A DNA stretch of 64,000 bases. It comes from Daldinia sp. FL1419 (taxonomy: Eukaryota; Ascomycota; Sordariomycetes; Xylariales; Hypoxylaceae). The translations under genes were made by a program, and so were the position numbers. The notes beneath the pieces are model-generated. The model did no database searches, had not been told where the DNA came from, and saw only the letters and a list, made by a program, of their open reading frames with translations. This document shows positions 35,056-46,700 of the stretch, piece by piece. Numbering within the stretch: the stretch's first letter is position 1; every line of letters begins with the position of its first letter. Location: the NCBI GenBank assembly GCA_025201765.1, contig MU623405.1:1-64000 (forward strand), given 5' to 3'.

Positions 35056-35676
35056 GTAAGACATGGCTCCATATAGGGGGATCCTATATAAATTAGGTAG
35101 ACGAATTGTGGTTTTTCTTTTTTCTTCTTCCTTTTTTTTTTTCCTTTTTTCTTTCTGGGGGTTGTTTTTTCAATATGGAAATACTGGAGGTATAGAAAGG
35201 TTAACTAGTTGAAGAATTCGAGTTACAAGACTCGTGGAAGTATGGAACCTTAGGTAGTGTTGAATGAAGTACCAAAGTACATCTCCTTAGGTTAGTAAGC
35301 AGAACTAAGCCTATCAGTCTGTGAAGCTTGGCAGGGAACTAAGAGGTGCCTATCGGAGCTTCGAATACAGTAATCAAACACAGTAAATAAACGGTGAACG
35401 CAAGCGCGACCCAGAAAAGTTTCGCGACTTTAGAGCTTCCAACATCGAATTCATTGACCCAAGCTTCCTTAACTCTGATAAGTTCATAATTTCTAATGCG
35501 ACACCGATTTTCAGCACATCTTCTAAGCTACCAAATACCCAACATATAATTTACTTGCTTTGCGAATCTCTCTGAAGAAAACAATAAAGATCTGTCGCTG
35601 CTTAATTCCGTCCTACCTTTAAAAAAGCAGTGATTTATTTCCCATAACCTAGTGATAAATCCATCCCTTCGCAAAG
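35056..35676. other. Intergenic, transporter 3' end and RVB1 promoter
   Basis: A T-rich tract at 35110-35160 follows the transporter stop and is probably in its 3' untranslated region. The rest is the RVB1 upstream region. No gene is seen. Confidence 0.6.
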
Positions 35677-37255
35677 ATGGTGCAAATCAGCGAGGTCAAG
35701 GGCAACAATCGCGAAAATCGAACTGCCGCTCATACTCACATCAGAGGGTTGGGTCTCAAATCCGATGGCACAGCTGAAAGGCAGGCCGGCGGCTTTGTAG
35801 GCCAACAACAAGCCCGAGAAGTAAGTTCCAGCCTCCCAGTGTCCGCCTACACGAGGCTGGCTACTAACTAGATTTTTTTCTATTTGACATAGGCTGCCGG
35901 CGTTGTTGTCGACCTTATTCGCGCTTCGAAGATGGCCGGTCGCGGTGTATTACTCGCAGGTGGACCTGGAACTGGAAAGACTGCGCTTGCGCTTGCGCTT
36001 AGCCATGAACTTGGCACCAAGATTCCGTTCTGCCCTATCGTCGGAAGCGAAATCTACTCGACTGAAGTGAAGAAGACCGAAGTGCTGATGGAGAACTTCC
36101 GGAGAGCCATCGGGCTAAAAGTGCGCGAGACAAAAGAGGTTTACGAGGGTGAGGTCACAGAACTTACTCCGGAAGAGGCAGAAAATCCGCTAGGTGGTTA
36201 TGGAAAGACTATTAGCACGTTACTGATAGGCTTGAAGAGTGCGAGGGGTCAGAAGAAGCTCAGACTGGATCCGAGCATTTACGAGGCAATCCAGAAGGAG
36301 AGAGTCACTGTTGGAGATGTCATCTACATTGAAGCGAATACAGGTGCCTGCAAAAGGGTTGGACGATCGGACGCGTACGCTACAGAATTCGATCTCGAAG
36401 CGGAGGAGTATGTCCCTATCCCGAAGGGCGAGGTACACAAGAAGAAGGAGATCGTGCAAGATGTAACACTTCATGACTTGGACGTTGCCAACGCTCGGCC
36501 CCAAGGCGGCCAGGATATTATGAGTATGATGGGTCAACTTATGAAGCCCAAGATGACGGAGATCACGGAGAAACTACGAGACGAAATCAACAAAGTCGTC
36601 AGCAAATACATTGACCAAGGCGTAGCGGAACTTGTCCCTGGTGTCTTATTTATTGATGAGGTATGGCCTGAAAACTGTAACTTGTTGGATTTCGAATTGG
36701 GAGGCTAATTCACAATAGGCGCATATGCTTGACATTGAGTGTTTTACATATCTCAACCGAGCGTTAGAATCCTCCATCTCACCTATTGTTGTTCTCGCTT
36801 CGAACCGCGGCATGTGCACTATTCGTGGTACGGATGGTGTTGTTGCTGCACACGGCATCCCTCCAGATTTCCTGGCCCGTCTCCTCATTATCCCCACCAC
36901 ACCATACGAGGCCGATGAGATCAAGCGTATTGTACGTATCCGAGCAACAACGGAAGGCGTGCAGATCACGGATGCAGCTATCGACAAGATTGCCGAGCAC
37001 GGTGTGCGCATTAGTCTTAGATACTGTCTTCAGTTGTTGACTCCTGCAAGGTACGTACTCTATAAAATATTCCGTCTTTTGTTCTCTTGGATACGGATTA
37101 ATAACTGATTTATCGGTGTTAGTATTCTCGCCCGAGTCAATGGTCGTAGCCAAATTGATGTTAAAGATGTTGCGGAGTGCGAGGAGCTTTTCCTCGATGC
37201 GCGACGGAGTGCCAACTTGTTGAGTGGTGAGACAGGACGTGGATTTATCTCATAA
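35677..37255 (+). CDS. rvb1: RuvB-like AAA+ ATPase 1 (RVB1/pontin)
   Basis: RVB1 forms a hetero-hexameric ring with RVB2 inside the INO80, SWR1 and R2TP complexes (chromatin remodelling and assembly of large complexes). Four exons, 35677-35820, 35893-36660, 36719-37050 and 37123-37255, with introns of 72, 58 and 72 bp, give about 458 aa, the normal family length. Walker A is GGPGTGKTALA with Lys77, preceded by the family signature HIRGLGLKSDG and GFVGQQQAREAAGVV. The OB-like domain II insert occupies about 125-290. Walker B is LFIDEAHMLDIECF across intron 2, with the usual Val after DE here Ala. The sensor region LASNRGMCTIRGTDG and the C-terminal LRYCLQLLTPASILA and GRSQIDVKDVAECEELFLD follow. 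Splice junctions were fixed by this conservation. Confidence 0.96.
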
Positions 37256-38728
37256 GCACGTTGTGTCTTAAGAAACGGGAGGTCTTAGACCACGGACGGG
37301 ACTTGTCATAATAATCCCAATTTCGCAAGGCTATGAGACCGAAACTGCGAGAAATAGGGATTCGGGATAGGAAAATTACAATTACGGGGGGGTTTCGGAG
37401 TTCCTTAATGTAAAATGTATGTGTGTGTTGGTCGTTCATAATATGAATAGAGAGACAACTTGGTTGGTTGCTTTCCAGATCATCCACTACAGAAATAATA
37501 CTGAGACATTGCCAAACGACAACTCTTTACCAACACCTTGGCTGGGAACAATGAAAATATATGGAACCACGTGACTTGCACCTAGACTAATTTCGGTTGA
37601 CATTGTCTTTGTTGTTGTTGGCAACTGAGGGGGAATGGAAAAAAAGCTCGTAAGAGACAGTTCGGTATTCACTCGGTTCCAACTAATTCCAGCAAAGGGT
37701 CAGTACCCTACGTGAAGCATTCCTCAAAATGATGTACCAAATAGACCCAACTAGACGTAAATGGTACCTTGGATATACCCGGGGTTGTCTTGAACTAAGG
37801 GGTTGTCATGTTGTGTCAAGCAAGATACAAGAAGGAAAACTTTCCAATTTCCTTTTAACTACTTCGAACAAGGCCACTATATATGTATGCATTGACCATT
37901 GATATTATAGACTTTGTTTCCCTTGTGTATTTGCTATTCATACTCTTGTCATCATCAGAATGACTTACCTATTATCGACTACTGCGAACGGCAGAGTAAT
38001 TGTTAGGCATTGGCCATTGCAAACGCTGGACAAAGGAAGGGGAAGAGAGGAAAAAGATAGGCACAGGTAGGTAGAGAGAGAAGTGGCTCTCTAATCTGCA
38101 ACAGCTTGGACCTCAGTATATTCCCGAGACATAATCCCCAAAGAAACCTATCCTTTTTGCCCCTTTCTCGACCTGACCCGCTAGATCCCATCTCTTTAAA
38201 CCGCTAATTAGCTGTGTTGGCAAAAACACTTTGTTAATGGACCAACGCTGGGTTTGTATGTGTGCGTATGCAGGAGAGTCAACAGCGGCAGTAGTGGCGG
38301 CGGAATAAGGACATAAGGGCATAAGGGCATAAGGGCATAAGGTCATTGACCACCTAAGGGTGTCTCCTCTCCTCTTAGGGTCATTGTCCTTTAGCTGAAG
38401 CTTTATGAATAGAAAGGACACCAACAAAGAAAACAATCCTAACAAGCCCTTAGTTGTTGCCTCCACCATTTATTCATGTCTCATGTCTTCGCCCCAGAAT
38501 AGCAGCCACATACACACTTACCACGAGATAGACAGCTTATCAGATCATCGTCGCCGTTACCACATCTAATAACTTCCTCTCTCCTCAAATGTCAGACCCC
38601 TGAGGCCTTGGCTGTTGTTGTAGCGAGAGCTTGTGTATGCTCCCGAACTGGGACTCCGCTCTTTGAGCCGTCCGTCTTCCCCCACACACCGACACACTCT
38701 GCTTGGCCATTCACCGTTTGCCAATAAC
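37256..38728. other. Long upstream region of the HMG-box gene
   Basis: About 1.5 kb between the RVB1 stop and the HMG-box start. It contains an 8-bp CATAAGGG repeat at 38312-38343. Frames are short and unsupported. Long upstream regions are common for fungal developmental regulators, but no specific site was identified. Confidence 0.55.
38312..38343. repeat. 8-bp tandem repeat
   Basis: Four near-perfect copies of CATAAGGG, about 390 bp upstream of the HMG-box start codon. Confidence 0.9.
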
Positions 38729-41312
38729 ATGACCGAACCTAGCAGTAGTAACAGAAGCCATCCTTCTCCCTCTACCTCCCAAAATGATCGATCTTCCTTC
38801 CAGACAACAGACCCTTCAACTGCGCTGACGACTGAACCTACAAGACAGGCCGAGACTCGGCCTACAATAGCAATGAACCCTCTCGACGGCAGGGAGCTAG
38901 AAGCAGCAAGACAAACCCCTATAGAAGCTCCAGGAGTACCCCCACATGATGATAGTAGTTCCTCAACATCCAACGCAACAAAGCAGTCTCGAAAACGAGC
39001 ATACTCCATTGATGTGGACGAGGCGAATCACCCCCGAATCCAAGATCTTCGACTTTATACTCCTAGTACCGCAACACCTAATACGACCGAAGGGGGGCTC
39101 GGAGAGTTGATATGTCTCTGTACAAAGGCACCTAAGGTTCCTAGACCGCGTAATGGTACGTAAAGGAGTTTTACTCTAGATTTTTCTAGCCGTCTTATTT
39201 TCCTCAGCAAACTTCTGTTTGGGTTTCTGCTTGGGCCGGAAGTATCCCCCACCGCTCTTCGCCCCAGCCCTTTTCTATTCCCCCTTTGCCTTCCCAGAAA
39301 TACGACAAGGTTTCAGACCTATCCCCGTTCCGAGACGGGTAACTCGGGCAGCTATCTCTTTGTCCATATGTCGTGTTCTGTATTTAGTATTCAAAGGGGC
39401 GGAAATGAAAGGGTCGAGACTTGTCTTATTACACCCGGTAACAAACTGAACTTGTTGCAATCTTGGATCCAGAGGCATACAAGCTAATGTTAACTTTTCG
39501 CCTCTCCCAATAGCATTCATCCTTTATCGACAACACTACCAAGGTCAAGTCGCAGCCCGGAATCCCGGACTAGCCAACCCGGAGATATCCAAGCTCATTG
39601 GTGAACAGTGGCGCGAACAGCCCGAAGAGGTAAAAAATAATTGGAAACGGCTCGCAGAAGAAGAAAAAATCCGACATCAACGTCAATACCCGGACTACAG
39701 ATACCAACCTAGACGAGGAGGTAAATCTTCCGGCGGTAGGCCCCTACCAGCGACCGGTGAAGATCCCGGCCATTGTCCCAAGTGCGGTGGTCGGTACATC
39801 GCGACCCCTAGAACACCATCTACCCCTTTTAGTGCCGCATCGCCGGGGAGTGCGAGGACAGCAGGTACTAGCATGCCTTCCTATGCGATACCAAACCCAA
39901 GAGTGATCGAGATGGACCATTTACGGCGTGGATCAGGCTCAAGCATTATGTCCCTAGAAAACCACGAGCGTCGATATCCGCAACCGCACATGCAAAATAT
40001 CGATGAAGATTATCCGATGATGTCGCCCATGGGGACGCCGATCGATACAAAACGCCGTCGTTTTAATGGCCCGAACGTATTCACCGGGTCGCCGCCGATG
40101 GGCTACATACCTGCTGATCCACGGTATCAGCGTCCATCGCTTGCCGGACCGCCAGTGTCAGCAACGGGTTATGGCCCAGGATCACTGCCGAGACTGGGCA
40201 GGCAATGGCAGAACTTCAGCCAATCTAACCACCCCAGCCCTCATCACCCTCACATGCAACCACCACCACGTCCATCAATGCCGTTCCAACCTGCTCCAAC
40301 TCCGACGCGTCATACCTCTACATTTGACGAGTCGCTTCGATTGCCACCGCTGCAAACACAAGTCCCAACTTCTCCTGCCATGAACTCGGGACCGGGCCCG
40401 GCACGCGCCCCTCCTAATGTCCCACCTGGTCATACTCATAACGCTCCAAATGGTGCCAACGCTCCTCCTCCGAAACCACCACAGCCACAACACAACATAG
40501 CAAGATGGCCGCCCTTACTGAAGCTAGAAGTACTACGTTCGATTAGCCCGCCTCTAAAGCCACCAGGTGCGGGAAGACCGCTGTTTGAAACACGAGGACC
40601 CCTTATTGCCATTGAAGGTGCGGAACCAGCCATATTAAAAGAAGTGGCGGCCGTGGTAGATCAAGCGTTGTCTATTTCAGGGGAATATGCCGTGAAGACC
40701 TGGACTGAAGATACCCAGACGCAAATAACGCCTATAGAAGGAAGTGGGGGAAATAGCATCAATACCAACGATAACGAACAAGGAATAGGAGGGTCAGGGT
40801 TGTTAAGCCCCTTGGCAACTTATGTTGCTAAAATGCTAAAATGGCACAAGACATCAGAGGATATTATAAAATATATCACTAGTTTCCCGCCGCCAGCAAG
40901 TGCGGCAAGTAGCGAAATGGGGGAAGGTCCCAAAGATGTCGAAGCGTCGCCCAAGACCAAACGCCAACTCCCAGTTGCCGTAGTCTCAGACGGCTATAGT
41001 CTGACAGTCTCGGATAGATATGCCAATTCGCTACAAATAAACGATGCCTATCGCGCAGACGATCACTGGCAGTGGCTAGCAACACTATGGCGAGGGATCG
41101 TCGGTCCTGACTTGACGATATATGTCAAACGGACAGCGGAGGCAGAAGCCCAAGGCAACAACTTTGTCGAATTTGCCAACCCTGCTGTCGTGGTGCTGCA
41201 CATAGCAGAATGCGGAGGAGTAGACGAAAAACTGGAACGCCGACTGGGCTTCGAGATCATGGAATGGGTGCGTAGCGGGAGTTTCAAGGCAGGATTTGTA
41301 CCGCGTTCATGA
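38729..41312 (+). CDS. HMG-box transcription factor (MATA_HMG/Rox1-Ste11 type)
   Basis: A sequence-specific HMG-box regulator of about 741 aa. Two exons, 38729-39155 and 39514-41312, flank an unusually long 358-bp intron (GTACGT to CCAATAG) cutting the start of the box between PRPRN and AFILYRQHYQ. The box (about 137-207) reads VPRPRNAFILYRQHYQ, NPEISKLIGEQWREQP and KNNWKRLAEEEKIRHQRQYP, with the MATA_HMG features of fungal mating-type and Ste11/Rox1 proteins. A CPKCGGR pair follows at about residue 240. The middle is Pro/Gln/Ser-rich. A conserved-looking C-terminal domain begins ARWPPLLKLEVLRSISPPLK and includes AIEGAEPAILKEVAAVVDQA. Homologues such as Podospora HMG5 control sexual development; that role is inferred only. 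The first ATG is 38729; an in-frame upstream GTG at 38633 is ignored. Confidence 0.88.
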
Positions 41313-42117
41313 ATCATTATCGGCATCAGCATCACGATGTTGGACTCACGTATCATCAACGGAGAAAAAAGAGGGCGAGAGGAGTTTTTTTTTCACAATA
41401 CCCTATGTTGCATATGACCTTTTTATTTGGCTTTCTTCTTCTTCTCCTTCTTGGCCGGGGTCGGCGATGGTTTACATTTGTACGTACGCAAGAAAACATG
41501 TATGGAAAAACGGGTATCATGTATGCACTGTAATGAAAAAAAGGAGACGGGGGGATTCGAAATAGCACTGGGGTTTCGCGAATGGCGCCGCATATGCCCT
41601 CTACATATGGCTTTTGATAGTTTATAAGATCACTTGACAAGGAACTTTTTTCTTTTTAGCTTTCCTGATCCCGTCAAGTCTTACTTTAGGCCGTGTCAAG
41701 TCCGGTTTATTCGTGGTGAATGTGAGACCTTTTGGTCGGATGGAGCTGGACTAAGGGGTTACTATGCAGACTCGGTAGTGTCGATCTTGAGAACAAATAG
41801 GGGTCATTGGAATTTTGAACACTCCCTGATTGAATTTAGGAACTGCTACGAGGCAGACCAAGTAATAATCTCGTTGTAGTTAGGTAGATACCGGTAGTTA
41901 TGGAACTACAAAGCCTTACAAAATAGAACAAAGAATTGTTTTGTATGTAGTTAAGACATCTGATCTAAAAGCGTCGGCAGAAATTGCGTTTCCTCCATGA
42001 ATTTACCTATGAAAGTTTTGACTAGCAAGGTTGCAATGAATACCTTTTTTTTTTTTTTTTTTTCCGGTATGATTTTTTTGTGTATGTGATGTGATACCAA
42101 ATGTTGTCGATGGTAGG

Positions 42118-42160
42118 CTGTGTCTGTGTTGTCTGTGTTGTCTGCGTTGTCAGCGTTGTC
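42118..42160. repeat. 9-bp tandem repeat
   Basis: Four to five copies of GTCTGTGTT, the later ones with C or A changes. Confidence 0.85.
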
Positions 42161-42514
42161 TTATCTTAGCGAGCTTAGATTAGATATTTTTGACCAGCTA
42201 CCACAGCCACCCCAGTATGATCCGTGCAGATGTATCTGTGGGGCTGTGCTGCTGTTCCAAAAATTCTAGTCTAAGGTACGAAGCCGATATTTTGAGCTTG
42301 TCATTTAAAACCACTATACAAAATAATCTTTATTATTTACGAAAATAATCAATATTAAATAATAAAAATAGATATTCTTAATCTGTAAACGTTTAGAGGT
42401 AGTAATAATTGATATAAAGCCCTGTATTTAATTTTTATATAATATAATAAAAGAATAAAAATATTATATATAATTAAGAAATTTAAGCTATTATTTAAAA
42501 CATTATCTAATTAC

Positions 42515-42834
42515 CACCCCTATTAAGTAATAACGAAGCAGCGAAAGGCTTTATTTATTTCGTATAAGCTGTGAGGGTTAGTAATATATATTTTAAAGCC
42601 CGTTAGCATTTTTCCTGATTTCTTTGTTATAATGTTGAAGTATTATTGGATTCGAGGGGTAAAAATGCATTTCATCACTACCCCTACTAAGTAATAACGA
42701 AGTAACGAAAGGCTCTATTCATTTCGTACAAGCTGTGAGGGCTAATAATATATGTTCTAAAGCCCGTTAGCATTTTTCCTAATTTCTCTATTGTAATATT
42801 GAGGTATTATTGGATTCGAAGGGTAAAAATGCGC
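42515..42834. repeat. 164-bp tandem duplication with RIP-like divergence
   Basis: Two adjacent direct copies are offset by 164 bp (common landmark TAAGTAATAACGAAG at 42524 and 42688). They share CGAAAGGCT, AAGCTGTGAGGG, AAAGCCCGTTAGCATTTTTC and GTATTATTGGATTCGA. About 17 differences were counted by eye and all are C/T or A/G transitions, apart from a short length change at the very end. This, in AT-rich flanks, is the pattern left by repeat-induced point mutation. No coding capacity remains. Confidence 0.85.
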
Positions 42835-42960
42835 ATATTTACCTTTATATAACACTCAGCAATAATATAACCAACAATATTTTAATTAATCCCAAACTTC
42901 ATTGATAGCTCAAAAGCAACCCTTTCTAGCCTCGAGCGCGTTCGTACTGTTATTCAAGAG

Positions 42961-43014
42961 CTTGGTTCTTTGCTTGGTTCTTTGCTTGGTTCTTTGCTTG
43001 GTTCTTTGCTTGGT
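42961..43014. repeat. 12-bp tandem array
   Basis: Four and a half perfect copies of CTTGGTTCTTTG, directly inside the AT-rich island. Confidence 0.95.
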
Positions 43015-43160
43015 ACTTGATATTATTCAGGTTGATAAACAAGCATGCTGTAATGCGTAATCGCGAGCTTAGGGTATACCTCTTAAACCTAAAATCGATG
43101 CCGCATTTAAACTGAATTCACCTAGAATTCAAACGCGTGGTTCGCGTTGGAGGATAACTG

Positions 43161-43200
43161 GGCTGAGGATAAACGCGAGCAGCTGAGGATAAACGCGAGC
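43161..43200. repeat. 20-bp direct repeat
   Basis: Two adjacent 20-bp units (a two-base lead, then CTGAGGATAAACGCGAGC) differing only in the first two bases. Confidence 0.9.
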
Positions 43201-43313
43201 GGTTCGAGATTAGGGTTCAGGGCTCCTGGAATACGTTAGCAAACAATTCAAAAGCATTAATTGTACCTTACAAGTTAAAGAAGCAGCAAATCAACTTATT
43301 AATAAGCATATTT

Positions 43314-43351
43314 TGATACTTTTGATGCTTTTAATGCTTTTGATGTTTTTG
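43314..43351. repeat. 9-bp ATGCTTTTG-like tandem repeat
   Basis: Four imperfect units of ATGCTTTTG/ATGCTTTTA/ATGTTTTTG. Confidence 0.8.
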
Positions 43352-43387
43352 ATGTAATTTACTACATACAAACGAGCACACTCCTAC

Positions 43388-43491
43388 CTCAGACTAGGAG
43401 ACGGTTTTTGGTGGGAGGGGTATATCAAGGGTCTGATTGGTTAAAAAATGCTATGGCACAAAAAATACAAAAACCGTCCTCCTAATCTGAG
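43388..43491. mobile_element. MITE-like inverted-repeat element
   Basis: A 104-bp segment is bounded by inverted arms of 23-24 bases, 43388-43410 and 43468-43491. They begin CTCAGAC/TTAGGAG and end ACGGTTTTTG, with one substitution and one single-base gap between them. The interior of about 57 bp is noncoding. Size, arms and position in a repeat island fit a miniature inverted-repeat transposable element or a solo hairpin. No clear target-site duplication was found, so the class is uncertain. Confidence 0.5.
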
Positions 43492-43785
43492 CCCCACTGA
43501 AATAAGCGTTATCTGCATCTCCTATTATTATTATTAATGTTGCTGATAGAATGATAACTCCACCGTATGCAACTAAGCCGGCATACTGTATTCAGACACC
43601 GTAATTATCCGTAATAGCCCCGATAAGGGAATGAGCTTTCGCGTCAACTTGTGACGAAACAAGCAACGCGTACTTTGTAACTTTTTTAATTCAACAAAGA
43701 GCTTCAAAGAATCGAAGTTTCAGGGCCAACACCAAAAACAGTCCTCGGTCCATTATGAACCAATTCCGAGGAATTCCTGTCCAGA

Positions 43786-46700
43786 ATGTCTGAAGTAGAA
43801 GTTGGTCAGACAATTCAGCTCACCGATGGCCGCGATGCGATTGTTCGATTCGTCGGGCAAACTCATTTCGCTCCAGGCGATTGGATAGGCATCGAGCTTG
43901 AAGATGAAGGCGGAAAGAATGATGGATCCGTTCAGGGAGAGCGATATTTCGATTGCTCTCCGGGGAGAGGCATGTTCGTCCGACCTGCTACCGTAGCCGC
44001 GATATTACAACCAGCTCCAGCTCCAAAGGCTACCGGTCCCCCTCCAGTTCGAAGAGGATCACGAACAGGCGCAACGACAGGACGACCAAGCTCCGTAACG
44101 GGACGGCCGAGTTCTGTAGGGGGACGAGCAAATTCCGTGTCAGATCCTTCTATGAGCAGACGAGTGAGTTTAAATGCGCCTAGTCCAAGTCCGGTGCCCC
44201 CCAGAAGGGCGTCCCGTCCTTCTAGCATGGTTAGGGTACGTATATCTCGTATATAAATATGCTTCTACATTCCCTTGCCTTTGCTAACCTTGTAACTATA
44301 GTCACCTACTAAGTCTCCTACTAAGCAACTCGGAATGACTGCCCCATCTAGCGTTTCGAATTCCAGAAACGGTACGCCGTCGAACGCCCGCGTTTCCTCT
44401 ATTGGAACGAGGCCCCGCCCCCCGCCTGTGAACACCAGAACTTCTATGGGACCACCGGCGTTACCTGCTGCTGGCAATAGGAGACAGCCGTCGATGTCAT
44501 CTACTACAAGAGCTGTCAGCGGCACTAGGCCTCCTGGCGCACGAAACTCCACTGGGCCTGCTCGTGGATCGTCTCGTCCTAGTGCTGGGAGAGTACGGTC
44601 TGGGGATTCCTTATCAGGAAATGAGAGTGGTAACAGGTCGGATTTGGGCTCTCCCTTTAAAAGCGATGGAGAACAGACCAGCCCCGTACTCTCCAGAACA
44701 AAAGCTTTGGAGAAGCTTACTTCCACGGGGCCAACTTCAGCAGCATCTTCTAAAGCACCAGTGAGCGCAGCAAGTTCGAAAGCGCCTCCGAGCGCAGCTT
44801 CTACCACCCGCGCGGCTGCTAGTAACGCGGTAAGGGAGAACGAAGATCTGAAAGCGAAGCTAAAGGTCCTCGAGCGGAAGCGCTTGGAGGATCGGGAAAG
44901 AATTAAAGAATTGGAATTAATTCAGGAGCAACGAGACAAGTTTGAATCCATCAATAAAAAGATCGAGGGGAAATATCAGACCACAGCACAAGAAAATAAC
45001 TCCCTGCGAAAGCAATTGAAGGAGGCGGAAGAGCGACTAGAGCAGATTGAATCCTTACAAGCAGAACATGAGACTGTCATGGAGCTCGCGACTCTGGACC
45101 GTGAGATGGCCGAGGAAACCGCCGAGGTTTACAAGGCCGAGCTCGATGCCCTGAAACAAAAAGCAGAGGAGCTCGAGCTTGAGGTAGAGGTTCTACGCGA
45201 GGAAAATGCCGAGTACTCCCAGGGTATGTCCCCTGAGGAAAGGGCAAGTGCAGGGTGGCTTCAAATGGAGCGACATAATGAACGATTACGCGAGGCTCTT
45301 ATTAGACTACGAGATCTTACCCAAGAGCAAGAAGAGGAGTCGAAAGCGCAAATCAAAGCACTTGAGAAGGACCTTGAAGACTTTGAAGCCATCAAGGAAC
45401 AATACCAAATCGCTAAGGAGAAGCTGTTAGAGTGTGAAACCCGTGCTGAAGACCTCCGACAGCAGTTGGATGACAACGTGGGCGCAGAGGCCATGATCGA
45501 ACAGCTAAGCTACGAGAAGCTACAACAATCTGAACACATTAACGAATTGAAGGCCATGATAGATGATCTCGAAGCACTCAAGGAGATCAACGACGAACTT
45601 GAGGTTAACCACGTTCAAAACGAGAAGGAAATGCAGGATGAGCTTGATTTCAAGGATAGCGTCATTGCTGAGCAAGCACGGCGAGCAGCTGAGAAGGACG
45701 ACACTATTGGAGATTTGGAGTACACACTATCTCGATTTAGGGAACTTGTCACTAACCTCCAGACCGACTTGGAGGATATGCGTGCATCTCACGCCGTTAA
45801 TGAAGCCGAGTCTGAGCAACTCAACAGCAAATCTAAGGCTATGATGGACCTGAACCAGAAACTTCAGCTTTCAGCCGTGAAGACACAGATCAAGACTATC
45901 GATCTAGAGCTGCAGCGCATGGATGCACAAGAAGCGCAGCAACACCTCCAGATCGTCAAGCTATTCTTGCCCGAGAGCTACAACGCAGACAGAGATTCTG
46001 TCCTGGCGTTGTTGCGGTTCAGCCGATTGGCTTTCAAGGCGAACCTGCTACACGGCTTTGTCAAGGAGCGTGTCAACAAGCAGCCGCACCCTGGCCTCGA
46101 AGACGACGCTCTCGCTGGCTGCGATGCATTGGATAAGCTTACTTGGGTATCTTCCATGTGCGATCGTTTTGTTAACGCTATTAGCCACTGCTCACTAGAA
46201 GAATTCGCCAAGTATGAAGGTGCTCTGTATGAGCTTGAACCTGTCGAGCGAGCTCTGAATACTTGGATCGACGGTCTTCGGCGTGATGAGCTCAAGGAGA
46301 AGCAATGCGCTAGCGAGCTACAACGCACGATTGCCCTCATGTCACACCTGGGCGAGGTACACATTTCACAAGGTTTGGAAAGTTTCGCAGATGAGATGCA
46401 GATGAAGACGGTCTTGATGCAGAGCCATCTGGAATCTGCCGCTACAGCTTTCAACATAGTAAAGGACATGGTGCAGAGAGTTGTGCCCCCCAACGGTGAC
46501 GAAGATGAGCTTGCCCAGCATTTCGCGAAGAAGGCTGAAGCCGTCATTACCCAGACCCGTAGCGCCAAGGTGATCGTCAGCAAGGCGGTACGGTCTCTAG
46601 AAGACCTTAGAGCTAGGTCGCTGGCTCTTACTCCTGACACCGTGGAAGCATTTGAACAGTGCGAGGCTGCAAGCCAAGAGCTCGCGGAGATGTCTCGACA

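Larger units (their letters stand above)
41313..43785. other. Intergenic with AT-rich repeat island
   Basis: About 2.5 kb without a gene. The left part is HMG-gene 3' sequence and a poly-T run near 42044. From about 42290 to 43015 base composition turns strongly AT-rich, with a 164-bp tandem duplication and a 12-bp tandem array. Shorter repeats and an inverted-repeat element follow to 43500. The last 250 bp are the dynactin-gene promoter. Confidence 0.65.

Noticed and set aside
41634..41879. 81-aa frame after the HMG gene
   Set aside because: Short, no family match, likely part of the 3' untranslated region.
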